Source: JAHEKB01 sp049115575 (GTDB lineage Bacteria > Bacteroidota > Bacteroidia > NS11-12g > UBA9320). From it: DNA of 64,000 nt. The stretch spans positions 310,001-374,000 of the forward strand of contig JAGDZU010000002.1 in NCBI GenBank assembly GCA_049115575.1. The letters are read 5' to 3'. Under the pieces are notes generated by a model. That model ran no database searches. It was not told the origin of the DNA and saw only the letters and a program-made list of their open reading frames with translations. Shown here piece by piece: positions 53,875 to 63,815 of this stretch (position 1 is its first letter; the number at the start of each line of letters is the position of its first letter). Position numbers and translations under genes: made by a program.

Positions 53875-54807
53875 ATGATCTCCGTGGTCCTTCCCGTATA
53901 TAACGAAGCAACTGGTCTTAGAAATTTTTACCAAGAGTTAAAAAGTTCCATGGATCAAATGGCACAAGCTTATGAAGTAATTATGGTGAATGACGGGAGC
54001 ACAGACGAATCGCTACATGTTATTCAAGATCTTGTAAAAACTCATGTTGAATTAAAGTACATCAACCTAAGCAGAAATTTTGGCCACCAAATTGCCATTA
54101 GCGCTGGTATTGATTTTACTAAAGGAGATTATGTTGTTCTTATGGACAGCGATGGTCAGGACCCCCCTGAAGAAATAGCCAATCTTTATAAGAAAGCCAA
54201 AGAGGGATTTGATGTGGTATACGCACAAAGAATCAGCCGGGGAAAAGAAGGATGGCTCAAAAAGTTGACGGCTAAAGGGTTTTATTCCGTTCTAAATAAG
54301 ATAACCAGTGTTTCTATTCCTATGGATGTTGGGGACTTCAGAATTATGTCGAACAAAGTGGTTAAGGCATTAAGACGCATGCCTGAAAAGCAGAGATATT
54401 TAAGAGGGCAAATAGCATGGTTGGGTTTCAAACAAACATCTATCAGTTACCACAGAAGATCTCGAGAGGAAGGGGAGACCAAATACACCTACAGAAAGAT
54501 GTTCCGTTTGGCCATGGATGGCATTACATCATTCTCAAATTGGCCATTGCGACTAGCCACTATATCTGGATTCATCTGCGCATTTATCGGGTTTATTCTC
54601 ATACTTTATACTCTTTATTCCAGATTTGTTTTAGAAGATTATCAACCTGGTTGGGCATCACTGATGATCACATTGGTGTTTATTGGAGGAATTCAATTAA
54701 TAGGCATTGGGGTTATTGGTGAGTACATAGGTAGGATTAATGAGAACGTGAAAAATCGCCCGTTATACTTAATAGAAAACAGTGATTTAAAAGATGCATC
54801 TGATTGA
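53875..54807 (+). CDS. GT2 polyprenyl-phosphate glycosyltransferase (GtrB/DPM1 type)
   Basis: 310 residues. N-terminal GT-A domain: SVVLPVYNEATGLRNFY, VNDGSTDES, DGQDPPEEI, with QRYLRGQIAWLGF toward the end of the domain. Two C-terminal membrane helices follow (ATISGFICAFIGFILILYTL; LVFIGGIQLIGIGVIGEYIG). It transfers a sugar to undecaprenyl-phosphate at the inner membrane for envelope or O-antigen decoration. The sugar is unknown. It overlaps the next gene by 14 bases. Confidence 0.92.
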   Translation: MISVVLPVYNEATGLRNFYQELKSSMDQMAQAYEVIMVNDGSTDESLHVIQDLVKTHVELKYINLSRNFGHQIAISAGIDFTKGDYVVLMDSDGQDPPEEIANLYKKAKEGFDVVYAQRISRGKEGWLKKLTAKGFYSVLNKITSVSIPMDVGDFRIMSNKVVKALRRMPEKQRYLRGQIAWLGFKQTSISYHRRSREEGETKYTYRKMFRLAMDGITSFSNWPLRLATISGFICAFIGFILILYTLYSRFVLEDYQPGWASLMITLVFIGGIQLIGIGVIGEYIGRINENVKNRPLYLIENSDLKDASD

Positions 54808-55378
54808 ACCATATTATCTATGGAGGGATTATTATACTGCAGAAGATGATCCTGAATCTTTAACCTATGGAAAGGTCTACAATGAATTTCATTTTACAGA
54901 CCAGATATACAATTTCGTTATACATCCTCAGTGGGATTCTTTTGGAAGTGAAACACTTTATTTCAAACAACTTTTCACAGATTATGATCAAGGCTTTTGC
55001 GTAATAGAGTTAATAGGCGAGTGGAATGATGCCATTAATAATGATGTCATGTATCTCAAGAATGAATTGATAGATATCTTGATAGAATTAGGCATTCAAA
55101 ATTTTATTTTAATAGTGGAGAATGTGCTCAACTTTCACACTTTGGATAAAGATTATTATCAGGAATGGAATGAAGAGATTGAAGGAGATATTTACTTTGT
55201 AAATGCTCAACAACAAGTCATTGATGAATTGAATGAACACGGTATGTCCGAATTCATACAGTATGACGGCCCGCTCAATGATCTCATGTGGAGAAAACAG
55301 AAACCAGATAGGATGATGGAGTATTTGAGCAAAAGGCTAGGGCGCTTAGAAGATTTTCATTCATTCGTTGAGTTGTGA
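54794..55378 (+). CDS. Conserved hypothetical protein
   Basis: 194 residues, no signal or membrane helix, acidic. Begins HLIEPYYLWRDYYTAEDDPE and has FVIHPQWDSFGSETLY and LIDILIELGIQNFILIVENV. No family recognised. Overlaps the glycosyltransferase gene by 14 bases and the convergent GNAT gene by 22 bases. Confidence 0.7.
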   Translation: MHLIEPYYLWRDYYTAEDDPESLTYGKVYNEFHFTDQIYNFVIHPQWDSFGSETLYFKQLFTDYDQGFCVIELIGEWNDAINNDVMYLKNELIDILIELGIQNFILIVENVLNFHTLDKDYYQEWNEEIEGDIYFVNAQQQVIDELNEHGMSEFIQYDGPLNDLMWRKQKPDRMMEYLSKRLGRLEDFHSFVEL

Positions 55379-55920
55379 GCAGCCTCAAATTCCGATTTTA
55401 ACAATCCAAATATCAAAGAATCTTCCATCTTGCCTTCTTTGCAATAATGTTCGCGTAAAAGACCTTCCTGTGTAAAATTAAAACGACTTGTTAGTTTTAA
55501 TGATGGGGTGTTGTTTGAACCAACAAAAGCTTCTATTCTGTGTAGCTGCATTTGCTCAAATCCGTATTTGAGAACCTCGTTTAGAACTTCAGTCATATAA
55601 CCTTTGTTCATATGTGATTCGTCATTTAACACATATCCCAATTCTGCTCTATTGTGGTCTATATACCAAGTATGGAAACCGCACCACCCAATCAGCTTTG
55701 AAGTTTTTTTCTCTATGAGGTGAAAGTAGCAAAACTTCTTATTGAAGGTTGTTAAGCTATCATAATATTTATTCCTTTCTCTGGATAAGTCATCCTCCTT
55801 TTCAATGCCCAAAAATTCTTGCAGCTCTTTTGAGTTGAGTTCATTAAAAATATGGTTGCTTATTTCTGGAGTGTAGATTCTGAGCACAAGCCTTTCAGTA
55901 TGGATTGTTTCTGGGTTCAT
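55357..55920 (-). CDS. GNAT family N-acetyltransferase (RimJ/RimL-like)
   Basis: 187 residues from the ATG before NPETIHTERLVLRIYTP. The longer frame reaches an earlier ATG at 55956. The acetyl-CoA site is at NRAELGYVLNDESHMNKGYM and the motif RIEAFVGSNNTPSLKLTSRF follows. Acetylates an amine, possibly a protein N-terminus. Substrate unknown. Confidence 0.92.
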   Translation of the reverse strand: MNPETIHTERLVLRIYTPEISNHIFNELNSKELQEFLGIEKEDDLSRERNKYYDSLTTFNKKFCYFHLIEKKTSKLIGWCGFHTWYIDHNRAELGYVLNDESHMNKGYMTEVLNEVLKYGFEQMQLHRIEAFVGSNNTPSLKLTSRFNFTQEGLLREHYCKEGKMEDSLIFGLLKSEFEAAHNSTNE

Positions 55921-56031
55921 TTCATTGCTTTTTCGAGCCGAAATGTACAATTCCAAATGAATAATATCTTAATTCATTCTTCTCATCAAGATTAATCGTA
56001 TTTTTCCAGATTTTATAAAGCTGTAACAGCG

Positions 56032-58872
56032 TTGAAAGTAGATAAACATTCAAGATATCGGTTAATCTTTAGTATAAAGAAGCATCCACAGTTAGGAGCC
56101 CTTATTGAACCCGTGGTTATTGCTGTTACGAGCAGAAATACTTTGTCTTTGACTTACCAGAAAGTATTCAGCGGGAGCGCCGATTATTATACGCGTTTGT
56201 CTAAAGAAGAATTGGAGTTGATTTCCTTATTAGATCCAGTAATGGTGGAAAGAATAATTAAGAAATTCCACCCTGAGCTTAGAGTTAGACCAAAGGAATA
56301 CTTTCATAAACATTTTGACAAGGACAGGTTTAAAGCAGAAATGCGACCCTTTATAGAAACACATTTATTGGCCTTGCTCAAAAGACTGGATCCTGCTAAA
56401 CACCTATTATATGTAGCAGATGATATTAACCCCGCAGCTGATAGGGTTGAAATCACACAAGAATTTTCCAAGGTACTTTACCATTTCAGAAAGAATGAAT
56501 TTGGGACTAGGTATTTTGCTACCATAAAGTATAAAGATCAACGGGTTCCTTTCATGAAGGTAGGAGCCTTATTGCTGAGTAATCAACCTGCATTCTTAGT
56601 TGTTCAAGGTAAACTTCTCAGGTTCTATGATTTTGTGGAAGGAAATAAACTAGCGGTATTTCTCAATAGAAAATTCATACAAGTTAAACCAGATCAAGAG
56701 AAAGAATACTATCAACAGTTTGTGAGAAAGCTAATGGAAAGGTCACCTGTATTTGCAGATGGCTTTGAGGTAGAGTATAAACAATATGACGCCAAAGCTA
56801 TACTCAAGGTAATAGGTAGTGCCCATCATCAATTGATTCAACTACAGTTTAGTTATGGCGATTTTGTTTTTGATTATCACCCATCCAAACATCAACATGT
56901 AGCCCTAAAATGGAATGGAGATGAGCCGCATTTTACTAAGGTGCGAAGGGCTCGTGCTTGGGAAGACAATAGAGCAGCTGAGTTGGTGGAGAGAGGAATG
57001 GAATATATAGAGCCAGGAAGGTTTAAAGTGCTTGAAAACCAAGAGTATGCGGCAGTGCACTGGTTGGCTGAAAACACTGCATACACAGAGGAAAGGAAGT
57101 ATGAAATACTCTTTGATAGAGATATAAAATACGATCTGAACATTCCAAAAATCAGTTATAAGGTAAGTGATAAGTTCGATTGGTTCGACTTGAATATTAA
57201 TGTTCGCCTTGGTGATTTTGAATTTCCGTTTAAGAAACTGTTACCCAGTATTAGGAATGGTGAAAGAAACTATACTCTACCCAATGGATCGGTGTTTATA
57301 ATACCACAAGAATGGTTTGCACTGGGTGAGGATTTGCAAAGAACCAAGCGAACAAATAAAGGATTTCAAGTGGAGAAGTATCAATTGGATATTCTCAGTC
57401 ATATTAAATCCAAAAAAATACGAGAACACCTCAACAAGATAGAATCCATTAAAGAGGAGCAAGTCAGTAAGAAATTTCAGGGAACACTTAGACCGTACCA
57501 AATAGACGGTTTGAGTTGGCTGATGTTTTTATACAGAAATGGTTTTGGCGGAATTTTGGCAGATGATATGGGATTGGGTAAAACGGTTCAAACCCTTGCA
57601 TTCTTGCAAAAGATTTTGGAAGAGCAAGAAAGCCCAACTCAGATTCTTTTAGTTGCACCAACTTCGCTTTTATACAATTGGCAGAATGAAGCTCAAAAAT
57701 TCACACCTGATTTAAATACCTATGTTCATACAGGAGGCAATAGATTAAAAAGAAGAGAGCTTTTTCAGGACTTCGATTTGATCATAACCAGTTATGGCTT
57801 GATGAGGAATGACCACCATATTTTTAGCGAAGAGGACTTCCTCTGTATAGTGCTAGATGAGAGCCAATACATCAAAAACCAAAGTGCTAAATCAACCCAG
57901 CTTATAAATAAGTTAAAATCAAGACACAAATTGTGCTTAACTGGAACACCAATTGAGAACAGTATCAAAGATTTGTGGAGCCAGATGAACTTTCTCAATA
58001 AAGGCCTGTTGAGATCAGCTAGAGCATTTGAGCAGGAATTTGTTAAAGCAATTGAGAAAGATCAGGATAGGACAAAGGCAGAGGAATTGAAAAAACTGGT
58101 TAAGCCCTTTGTGCTGAGGCGAACCAAGCAACAAGTCGCAAAGGATTTACCGGCTCTAACAGAGAAAGTAGTGTATTGCCAGATGAGTGAAGAGCAGAAG
58201 AATATGTATGAAGAAGTCAAATCTGAATACAGAAATGAATTGTTTCAAATTGGTGAAGAGAAGAAAAAGGAAAACAAACTTTCTATCCTTCAGGGTCTAA
58301 CTAAGCTGCGCTTGATGGCAGATCACCCAGTATTATTAGAGGAGGAGTATAGCGGAGATTCTGGAAAACATCAGAGTATCTTGGAGCACATACAAACAGC
58401 TGTGGATGAAGATCACAAGGTATTGGTCTTCTCTCAATTTGTGAGTTATCTGAGCATATTGGAACGAGATCTTAAAACGCGAGGTATACCTTATCTACTG
58501 CTAACCGGATCTGTTTCATCCATGGACAGAAAAAAACGGGTCAAGGAGTTTCAAGAAGGTCACGAATACCCCGTATTTCTAATATCATTAAAAGCAGGTG
58601 GTGTTGGATTAAATCTGACTGCGGCTGATTATGTGTTTATAACAGACCCTTGGTGGAATCCTGCAACAGAAGCGCAAGCCAGAGATCGTACGCATAGAAT
58701 TGGTCAGAAAAACAGCGTCATCTCCTATAAATTTATTAGCACGGACACAGTAGAAGAGAAGATACTTAAGCTTCAACAACGCAAAAAAGTGATAGCCTCA
58801 GATGTAATAGAGATAGAGGAGAATATTATGAAGAATTTAAAGACGGAAGAGCTTCAGAAATTGTTCGAGTAG
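56032..58872 (+). CDS. SNF2-family DEAD/DEAH helicase
   Basis: 946 residues from TTG. The N-terminal half (about 1-470) is a helicase-associated region without a zinc SWIM motif. The Swi2/Snf2 motor starts LRPYQIDGLSWLMFLYRNGF, with GGILADDMGLGKTVQT (Walker A), VLDESQYIKN (box II DESQ), LTGTPIENS and the C-terminal TDPWWNPATEAQARDRTHRI. Probable DNA translocase or remodeler. Bacterial members of this type are of uncertain function. Confidence 0.93.
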   Translation: MKVDKHSRYRLIFSIKKHPQLGALIEPVVIAVTSRNTLSLTYQKVFSGSADYYTRLSKEELELISLLDPVMVERIIKKFHPELRVRPKEYFHKHFDKDRFKAEMRPFIETHLLALLKRLDPAKHLLYVADDINPAADRVEITQEFSKVLYHFRKNEFGTRYFATIKYKDQRVPFMKVGALLLSNQPAFLVVQGKLLRFYDFVEGNKLAVFLNRKFIQVKPDQEKEYYQQFVRKLMERSPVFADGFEVEYKQYDAKAILKVIGSAHHQLIQLQFSYGDFVFDYHPSKHQHVALKWNGDEPHFTKVRRARAWEDNRAAELVERGMEYIEPGRFKVLENQEYAAVHWLAENTAYTEERKYEILFDRDIKYDLNIPKISYKVSDKFDWFDLNINVRLGDFEFPFKKLLPSIRNGERNYTLPNGSVFIIPQEWFALGEDLQRTKRTNKGFQVEKYQLDILSHIKSKKIREHLNKIESIKEEQVSKKFQGTLRPYQIDGLSWLMFLYRNGFGGILADDMGLGKTVQTLAFLQKILEEQESPTQILLVAPTSLLYNWQNEAQKFTPDLNTYVHTGGNRLKRRELFQDFDLIITSYGLMRNDHHIFSEEDFLCIVLDESQYIKNQSAKSTQLINKLKSRHKLCLTGTPIENSIKDLWSQMNFLNKGLLRSARAFEQEFVKAIEKDQDRTKAEELKKLVKPFVLRRTKQQVAKDLPALTEKVVYCQMSEEQKNMYEEVKSEYRNELFQIGEEKKKENKLSILQGLTKLRLMADHPVLLEEEYSGDSGKHQSILEHIQTAVDEDHKVLVFSQFVSYLSILERDLKTRGIPYLLLTGSVSSMDRKKRVKEFQEGHEYPVFLISLKAGGVGLNLTAADYVFITDPWWNPATEAQARDRTHRIGQKNSVISYKFISTDTVEEKILKLQQRKKVIASDVIEIEENIMKNLKTEELQKLFE

Positions 58873-58913
58873 AAAATGCATTTGTGATGCGTTATGCTTT
58901 TACCTTATTTCAT

Positions 58914-58921
58914 TAATTTGC
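58914..58921 (+). promoter_or_regulatory. -7-type promoter element TAATTTGC
   Basis: TAATTTGC, identical to the element in front of the Fe-S protein gene, lies 20 bases before the yebC ATG. No strong -33 TTG at the usual distance was found. Confidence 0.35.
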
Positions 58922-58941
58922 ACGCATAAGTTTTATAGCAA

Positions 58942-59691
58942 ATGGCAGGACATAGTAAATGGGCAAATATCAAACATCGCAAAGCAGCACAAGATGCGAA
59001 ACGCTCAAAAATCTGGACTCGAATCATTAAAGAGCTTACCATAGCCGCTAGAGATGGTGGACCTGATCTGGATTCCAATCCTTCGTTGAGATTGGCAGTT
59101 CAGAATGCCAAAGGAGCTAATATGCCAAAAGACACCATGGAAAGAGCCATTAAAAAGGGTTCTGGAGAGGGTGCAGATCAATTGGTTGAAGTTACGTACG
59201 AAGGATATGCGCCACATGGGATAGCAGTTTTCGTAGAGGCCACCACGGATAATTTAAATAGAACAGTAGCCAGTGTTCGTTCAATTTTTAATAAGTCAGA
59301 AGGAAATTTAGGAACCAACGGTTCTTTGAGTTTCATATTCACTCAGAAAGGAGTTTTCACAGTGGAGAACAGCCAGCTAGAAGGAAAAGATCCAGATGAA
59401 CTAGAATTGGAGTTTATTGATGGGGGAGCTGAAGAAGTGGATAGAGATGAGGACTTAACCATCATTACTACTTCCTTTGAAGATTATGGAAATATGCAGA
59501 GTAAACTAGCAGAACTGGGTGTTGAACCTCAGTCTGTGGAGTTACAGAGAATTCCCAATAATACAACTGAGCTAGATGTAGAAACCGCCAAAAAAGTATT
59601 GAACATTATTGACAAATTTGAGGACGATGATGACGTACAAGCGGTATATCACAATCTCGCCATGACTGAAGAATTGCTTAATGCCTTATAA
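58942..59691 (+). CDS. yebC: YebC/PmpR family protein
   Basis: 249 residues, full length for the family: [52 protein letters not shown], then [10 protein letters not shown] at the end. Recent work on the family links it to ribosomes stalled at proline stretches as well as transcription. Cytosolic. Its stop TAA shares one base with the next ATG, so it is coupled to the carboxylase gene. Confidence 0.96.
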   Translation: MAGHSKWANIKHRKAAQDAKRSKIWTRIIKELTIAARDGGPDLDSNPSLRLAVQNAKGANMPKDTMERAIKKGSGEGADQLVEVTYEGYAPHGIAVFVEATTDNLNRTVASVRSIFNKSEGNLGTNGSLSFIFTQKGVFTVENSQLEGKDPDELELEFIDGGAEEVDRDEDLTIITTSFEDYGNMQSKLAELGVEPQSVELQRIPNNTTELDVETAKKVLNIIDKFEDDDDVQAVYHNLAMTEELLNAL

Positions 59692-61229
59692 TGGATAAAA
59701 GAGATAAACTAAAACAGAAAATAGCTGACTCAAAACTTGGAGGTGGCGAGAAAAGAATAGAGGCGCAGCACAATAAAGGTAAGCTAACTGCAAGAGAGCG
59801 ACTTGATTTATTACTAGATAGGAATTCTTTTGAAGAAATTGGAGCATTAGTAAAGCACAGAAGCACCGATTTTGGTTTGGACAAACAGCATTACCCAGGC
59901 GATGGTGTTGTTACCGGCTATGGGACGATAGAAGGTCGTTTGGTGTATGTTTTTTCTCAGGATTTCACTGTTTTTGGTGGTTCGTTATCAGAGACACACG
60001 CTGAGAAAATCTGTAAATTGATGGACTTGGCTATGAAAAACGGAGCTCCCCTTATTGGACTGAATGACAGTGGTGGTGCTCGTATACAGGAAGGTGTAGT
60101 TTCCCTAGGTGGTTATGCAGATATTTTCTACAGAAATACCTTGGCTTCTGGTGTGATTCCTCAAATCTCGGCTATTATGGGACCTTGTGCAGGAGGTGCG
60201 GTTTATTCTCCTGCTATAACCGACTTTATTCTAATGGTAGAGAACACTTCTTATATGTTTGTGACAGGCCCCAATGTGGTTAAGACTGTTACTAATGAGG
60301 AGGTGAGTTCAGAAGATCTTGGAGGAGCATCTGTTCATTCTGAAAAATCAGGTGTGGCACATCTCACTTCTAGTAATGATGCAGAATGCATAGAAGACAT
60401 TAAAAAACTGCTTTCTTATATGCCTCAAAATTGCGAAGAGCAAGCAGCAGATCTCACATATGAGTTAGATGATGAGATTAGAAATGAATTGAGCAGCATA
60501 GTTCCTGATAATCCAAATCAACCTTATGATATAAGAGATGTTGTGCAGGGCGTAATAGATAAAGAGAGCTTTTATGAAATTCACGAAAATTTTGCACCCA
60601 ACATTGTTGTTGGCTTTGCGAGATTGGCCGGTAGAAGCATAGGAGTTATAGCCAATCAACCTGCGTATTTGGCTGGAGTTTTAGACGTGCAGTCGTCTCA
60701 AAAAGGAGCTCGCTTTGTTCGTTTCTGTGATTGTTTCAATATACCCTTATTGGTATTTGAAGATGTACCAGGCTTTTTACCTGGAACCGACCAAGAATGG
60801 AATGCCATTATTACCAATGGAGCTAAATTACTTTACGCTTTCAGCGAAGCTACAGTGCCAAGAATCACTGTGATTACAAGAAAAGCATATGGAGGCGCAT
60901 ATGATGTAATGAACAGCAAGCATATTGGTGCCGATATGAATTTTGCCTGGCCTTCTGCAGAAATTGCCGTGATGGGTGCTAAGGGAGCAGCAGAAATTAT
61001 TTTCAGAAAAGAAATTGGAGCTGCCGATAATTCAGAAGAGGCTTGGAAAGAAAAAGAACAGGAATATGCAGGCATTTTTGCTAATCCCTATAGAGCAGCA
61101 GAAAGAGGGTTTGTAGATGAGGTAATATTTCCCGAACAGACACGTGTTAAGCTAATAAAGGCGTTTAAAATGCTTGAAAACAAAGTAGATAAGCTCCCTC
61201 CTAAAAAGCACGGAAATATTCCTTTATAG
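59691..61229 (+). CDS. Acyl-CoA carboxylase beta (carboxyltransferase) subunit, PccB-like
   Basis: 512 residues with the biotin-dependent carboxyltransferase fold. [13 protein letters not shown] start, [51 protein letters not shown], then [13 protein letters not shown] and [18 protein letters not shown]. Most like propionyl-CoA carboxylase beta, which makes methylmalonyl-CoA. An acetyl-CoA-specific role is possible. The biotin carboxylase subunit is not in this window. Confidence 0.93.
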   Translation: MDKRDKLKQKIADSKLGGGEKRIEAQHNKGKLTARERLDLLLDRNSFEEIGALVKHRSTDFGLDKQHYPGDGVVTGYGTIEGRLVYVFSQDFTVFGGSLSETHAEKICKLMDLAMKNGAPLIGLNDSGGARIQEGVVSLGGYADIFYRNTLASGVIPQISAIMGPCAGGAVYSPAITDFILMVENTSYMFVTGPNVVKTVTNEEVSSEDLGGASVHSEKSGVAHLTSSNDAECIEDIKKLLSYMPQNCEEQAADLTYELDDEIRNELSSIVPDNPNQPYDIRDVVQGVIDKESFYEIHENFAPNIVVGFARLAGRSIGVIANQPAYLAGVLDVQSSQKGARFVRFCDCFNIPLLVFEDVPGFLPGTDQEWNAIITNGAKLLYAFSEATVPRITVITRKAYGGAYDVMNSKHIGADMNFAWPSAEIAVMGAKGAAEIIFRKEIGAADNSEEAWKEKEQEYAGIFANPYRAAERGFVDEVIFPEQTRVKLIKAFKMLENKVDKLPPKKHGNIPL

Positions 61230-61230
61230 C

Positions 61231-62337
61231 ATCGAATCAAATGATACATATGATTTAATCATAGTTGGGGCAGGACCAGTAGGATGTGTAGTGGCAGAAA
61301 GAGCAGCTACTTTGTACAATTGGCGCTCGCTAATTATTGATAAACGCAGTCACATTGCAGGAAACTGCTATGATTCTACTAGGAAGTCCGGACTCATGGT
61401 ACATAATTATGGGCCACATTATTTCAGGACCAATAGTTCTGAAATAATCGATTACTTGAGTGAATTTACTTCATGGATAGAAGGTGATTATATAGTTAAA
61501 AGCAAAATCGGTGATGAGCTCTTTCCTTTTCCCATTAATCTGGAAACATTGGAACAGTTCTTTGGATTGAGCAATTTAAATTCTGAAAGTGCCCAAGAAC
61601 TTCTAGATTCTAAAAGAGAAGAAATACTGGAACCCATAAATTCAGAGGAGTTTGTATTAAGCAGAGTTGGCAAAGAATTATACGAGGCCTTTTATTTGGG
61701 TTATACTCAGAAAATGTGGGACAAGCACCCATCTGAACTTGACCCTAGTGTTTGCGGAAGAATTCCCATAAAGCTCAATCGCGACCCATTTTATGTGGAG
61801 CACAAATACAAAAAGCTACCGGAGAAAGGATACACCGAAATGTTTAGAAGAATGACGGATCACCCACTTATTGACTTTAAGCTGGGCACCGATTATTTTG
61901 ATATAAAGGATGATTTGAAAGCCTCCAAAGCAACAATTTATACTGGCCCCATTGACCGCTATTTCGATTTCATTTACGGCAAACTAGAATGGAGATCTCT
62001 TGATTTTCAGTTTGAAGAATTGAATCAAGAGTTTGCTCAAGAATGTGTTCAAGTGAATTATCCAGGAGATGAGGCTTTCACACGTAAGGTTGAGATAAAG
62101 CATATTACAAAGCAGAAACATAATAAGACAGTGGTGTGTACAGAGTTTCCTAAATCTCAAGGGGAGCCATATTATCCAGTTCCCAATAAGGAAAATCAAG
62201 AACGATACCGCAAATACAAAGAATTGTCCACCTTTGAAAAGGATACATTCTTCGTAGGCCGCTTGGCGGAGTATACCTATATCAATACAGATGAGGCAAT
62301 AGCTAAAGGGCTTAAAGCAGTGTCTAAGTTAGCGTAG
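61231..62337 (+). CDS. glf: UDP-galactopyranose mutase, no canonical start codon
   Basis: Interconverts UDP-galactopyranose and UDP-galactofuranose. FAD-binding start YDLIIVGAGPVGCVVAER, then IDKRSHIAGNCYD, NYGPHYFRTNSSE, FPFPINLETLEQFF and a closing FVGRLAEYTYINTDEAIAKG. The family Rossmann motif lies upstream of the first ATG/GTG/TTG in frame (GTG at 61291). The best candidate is ATC at 61231, one base after the carboxylase stop, giving 368 residues, the normal length. The frame is closed further upstream by a TAG at 61186-61188. Either a rare start codon is used or the start has been lost. Confidence 0.85.
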   Translation: MESNDTYDLIIVGAGPVGCVVAERAATLYNWRSLIIDKRSHIAGNCYDSTRKSGLMVHNYGPHYFRTNSSEIIDYLSEFTSWIEGDYIVKSKIGDELFPFPINLETLEQFFGLSNLNSESAQELLDSKREEILEPINSEEFVLSRVGKELYEAFYLGYTQKMWDKHPSELDPSVCGRIPIKLNRDPFYVEHKYKKLPEKGYTEMFRRMTDHPLIDFKLGTDYFDIKDDLKASKATIYTGPIDRYFDFIYGKLEWRSLDFQFEELNQEFAQECVQVNYPGDEAFTRKVEIKHITKQKHNKTVVCTEFPKSQGEPYYPVPNKENQERYRKYKELSTFEKDTFFVGRLAEYTYINTDEAIAKGLKAVSKLA

Positions 62338-62409
62338 TGTCAAAATCAATACAGCTGTTGGAAAAACTTCTACATGGATTGAATATTTGTAGTTGATTTA
62401 CAAACTGAA

Positions 62410-62784
62410 TTGCGAAAACTAATTATTATACCATTATTAGCCATTTTGGGCTCATCAATATTTTGGACATCCTGTGTTTATAATAGTAAGGAGAAGCTTT
62501 ACCCAAAGTTGTGTAACACCGAAAACATGAGCTTTAAAGACAGCATCATTCCTATTTTAACAAATTATGGATGCATCAGCTGCCATAACTCTAGCTTTCC
62601 ATCTGGCGGAGTGAACTTAGATGGCTATTCGAATGTTAAGGTAAATGTAGATAATGAATCTATGATTAATTCCATGAAACATATAGATGGATTTTCAGCT
62701 ATGCCACCTAGCGGGCCCAAAATGGAAAGTTGTGATATTGATAGAATTCAGTCATGGATAAATAAAGGAGCCCCAAATAATTGA
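62410..62784 (+). CDS. Mono-haem cytochrome c lipoprotein
   Basis: 124 residues from TTG with a signal ending in the lipobox WTSC (about residue 22). One haem c site, CISCH, with SFPSGGVNLDGYSNV after it and a downstream AMPPSG Met ligand candidate. This is the short 'planctomycete-type' cytochrome region used in Bacteroidota electron transfer. First gene of the cluster with OB-fold, YceI and DUF5777-like genes. Confidence 0.85.
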   Translation: MRKLIIIPLLAILGSSIFWTSCVYNSKEKLYPKLCNTENMSFKDSIIPILTNYGCISCHNSSFPSGGVNLDGYSNVKVNVDNESMINSMKHIDGFSAMPPSGPKMESCDIDRIQSWINKGAPNN

Positions 62785-62785
62785 T

Positions 62786-63229
62786 ATGAAGAAAATTCTT
62801 TTTGGCATATTATTCATTTTGCTGTGTGCTGTTGGATATGGATTATATCTGTACAATAAACCACACAAGAATGTGGAGAGAGCATCGGCTAAAGAAACGG
62901 TGAGTGCAGATGTATTGTTTAATGAATTCAATTCAGATGAAACAGCGGCAATGGAGCGTTATGCAGACCATGTAATTGAAGTTAGTGGAATGGTTTCATA
63001 TGTAGATCTTGCGAATGAAAATGAACCTCAAATCGTACTTGAAGTATCTGATAGCGAGGGCTTTATAAGATGCGGATTTGAAGTGGATGAATTGAATAAA
63101 ATTAAGAAAATTGAATCAGGATCAGCGCTTGTTGTTAAGGGCTTATGCAAAGGATTTAACCATACGGAAGGATTGGATTTATTATCCGACCCAGAAGTAG
63201 TAATTTCAAAGTGCACGATAATTGAATAG
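62786..63229 (+). CDS. OB-fold (tRNA_anti-like) membrane-anchored protein
   Basis: 147 residues with an N-terminal helix (KILFGILFILLCAVGYGLYL). The periplasmic domain begins NEFNSDETAAMERYADHVIE and continues VSGMVSYVDLANENEPQIVL, the tRNA_anti-like OB fold found in such envelope proteins. One base after the cytochrome gene stop; co-transcribed. Function unknown. Confidence 0.8.
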   Translation: MKKILFGILFILLCAVGYGLYLYNKPHKNVERASAKETVSADVLFNEFNSDETAAMERYADHVIEVSGMVSYVDLANENEPQIVLEVSDSEGFIRCGFEVDELNKIKKIESGSALVVKGLCKGFNHTEGLDLLSDPEVVISKCTIIE

Positions 63230-63237
63230 AATAAAAC

Positions 63238-63801
63238 ATGAAAATACGACACATACTAGCTTTCGGACTTTTAATAGGTAGCTTAATAGCTGCTAATAAT
63301 CACGACAGTACTCTGTATTCAACCAATACAGGCACAGTTAATTTTTTCAGTCATACAGATATTGAAGATATAGAAGGTGAAAATCACAAAGTAAAAGCAG
63401 CCTTTGATGCAAAGAGCGGTAAAATTCAATTCAGTCTTCTTGTAAAGGATTTTGAGTTCGAGAAGAGTTTGATGGAGGAGCATTTCAATGAGAACTATAT
63501 GGAAAGCACCAAATACCCAAGAGCTACTTTCAGCGGTACAATAGATCAAATTGAAAAAATAGATTTAAGCAAAGACGGGCAATACAGCTCTCCAGTTAGC
63601 GGTAAATTAAAGATCAAGGATGTGGTTCAAGAAATAACAGCCTTGGGAACTTTCACGGTCAAGAATGGCGTAGTGAATGGCAAATCTGAAATTGTTGTAC
63701 ATCCAGAGGATTACCACATTAAGATTCCTAAGGTGGTTCGCAATAAAATATCCAACGACATAGTAGTGAGCATGGATGTGGATTTTAAACACAAACATTA
63801 G
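63238..63801 (+). CDS. YceI family secreted protein
   Basis: 187 residues with signal MKIRHILAFGLLIGSLIAA. The lipocalin-fold YceI domain is visible: GTVNFFSHTDIEDIEGENHK, SLMEEHFNENYMESTKYPRA, SGKLKIKDVVQEITALGTFT. Such proteins bind isoprenoid lipids, possibly quinones. The adjoining cytochrome c gene supports a link to envelope electron transfer. Confidence 0.9.
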   Translation: MKIRHILAFGLLIGSLIAANNHDSTLYSTNTGTVNFFSHTDIEDIEGENHKVKAAFDAKSGKIQFSLLVKDFEFEKSLMEEHFNENYMESTKYPRATFSGTIDQIEKIDLSKDGQYSSPVSGKLKIKDVVQEITALGTFTVKNGVVNGKSEIVVHPEDYHIKIPKVVRNKISNDIVVSMDVDFKHKH

Positions 63802-63815
63802 TCGATATTTGAGCA

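Noticed and set aside
58875..58893. Terminator after the SNF2 helicase gene
   Set aside because: Only a 7-bp AT-rich stem with a wobble and no clean T-tract.
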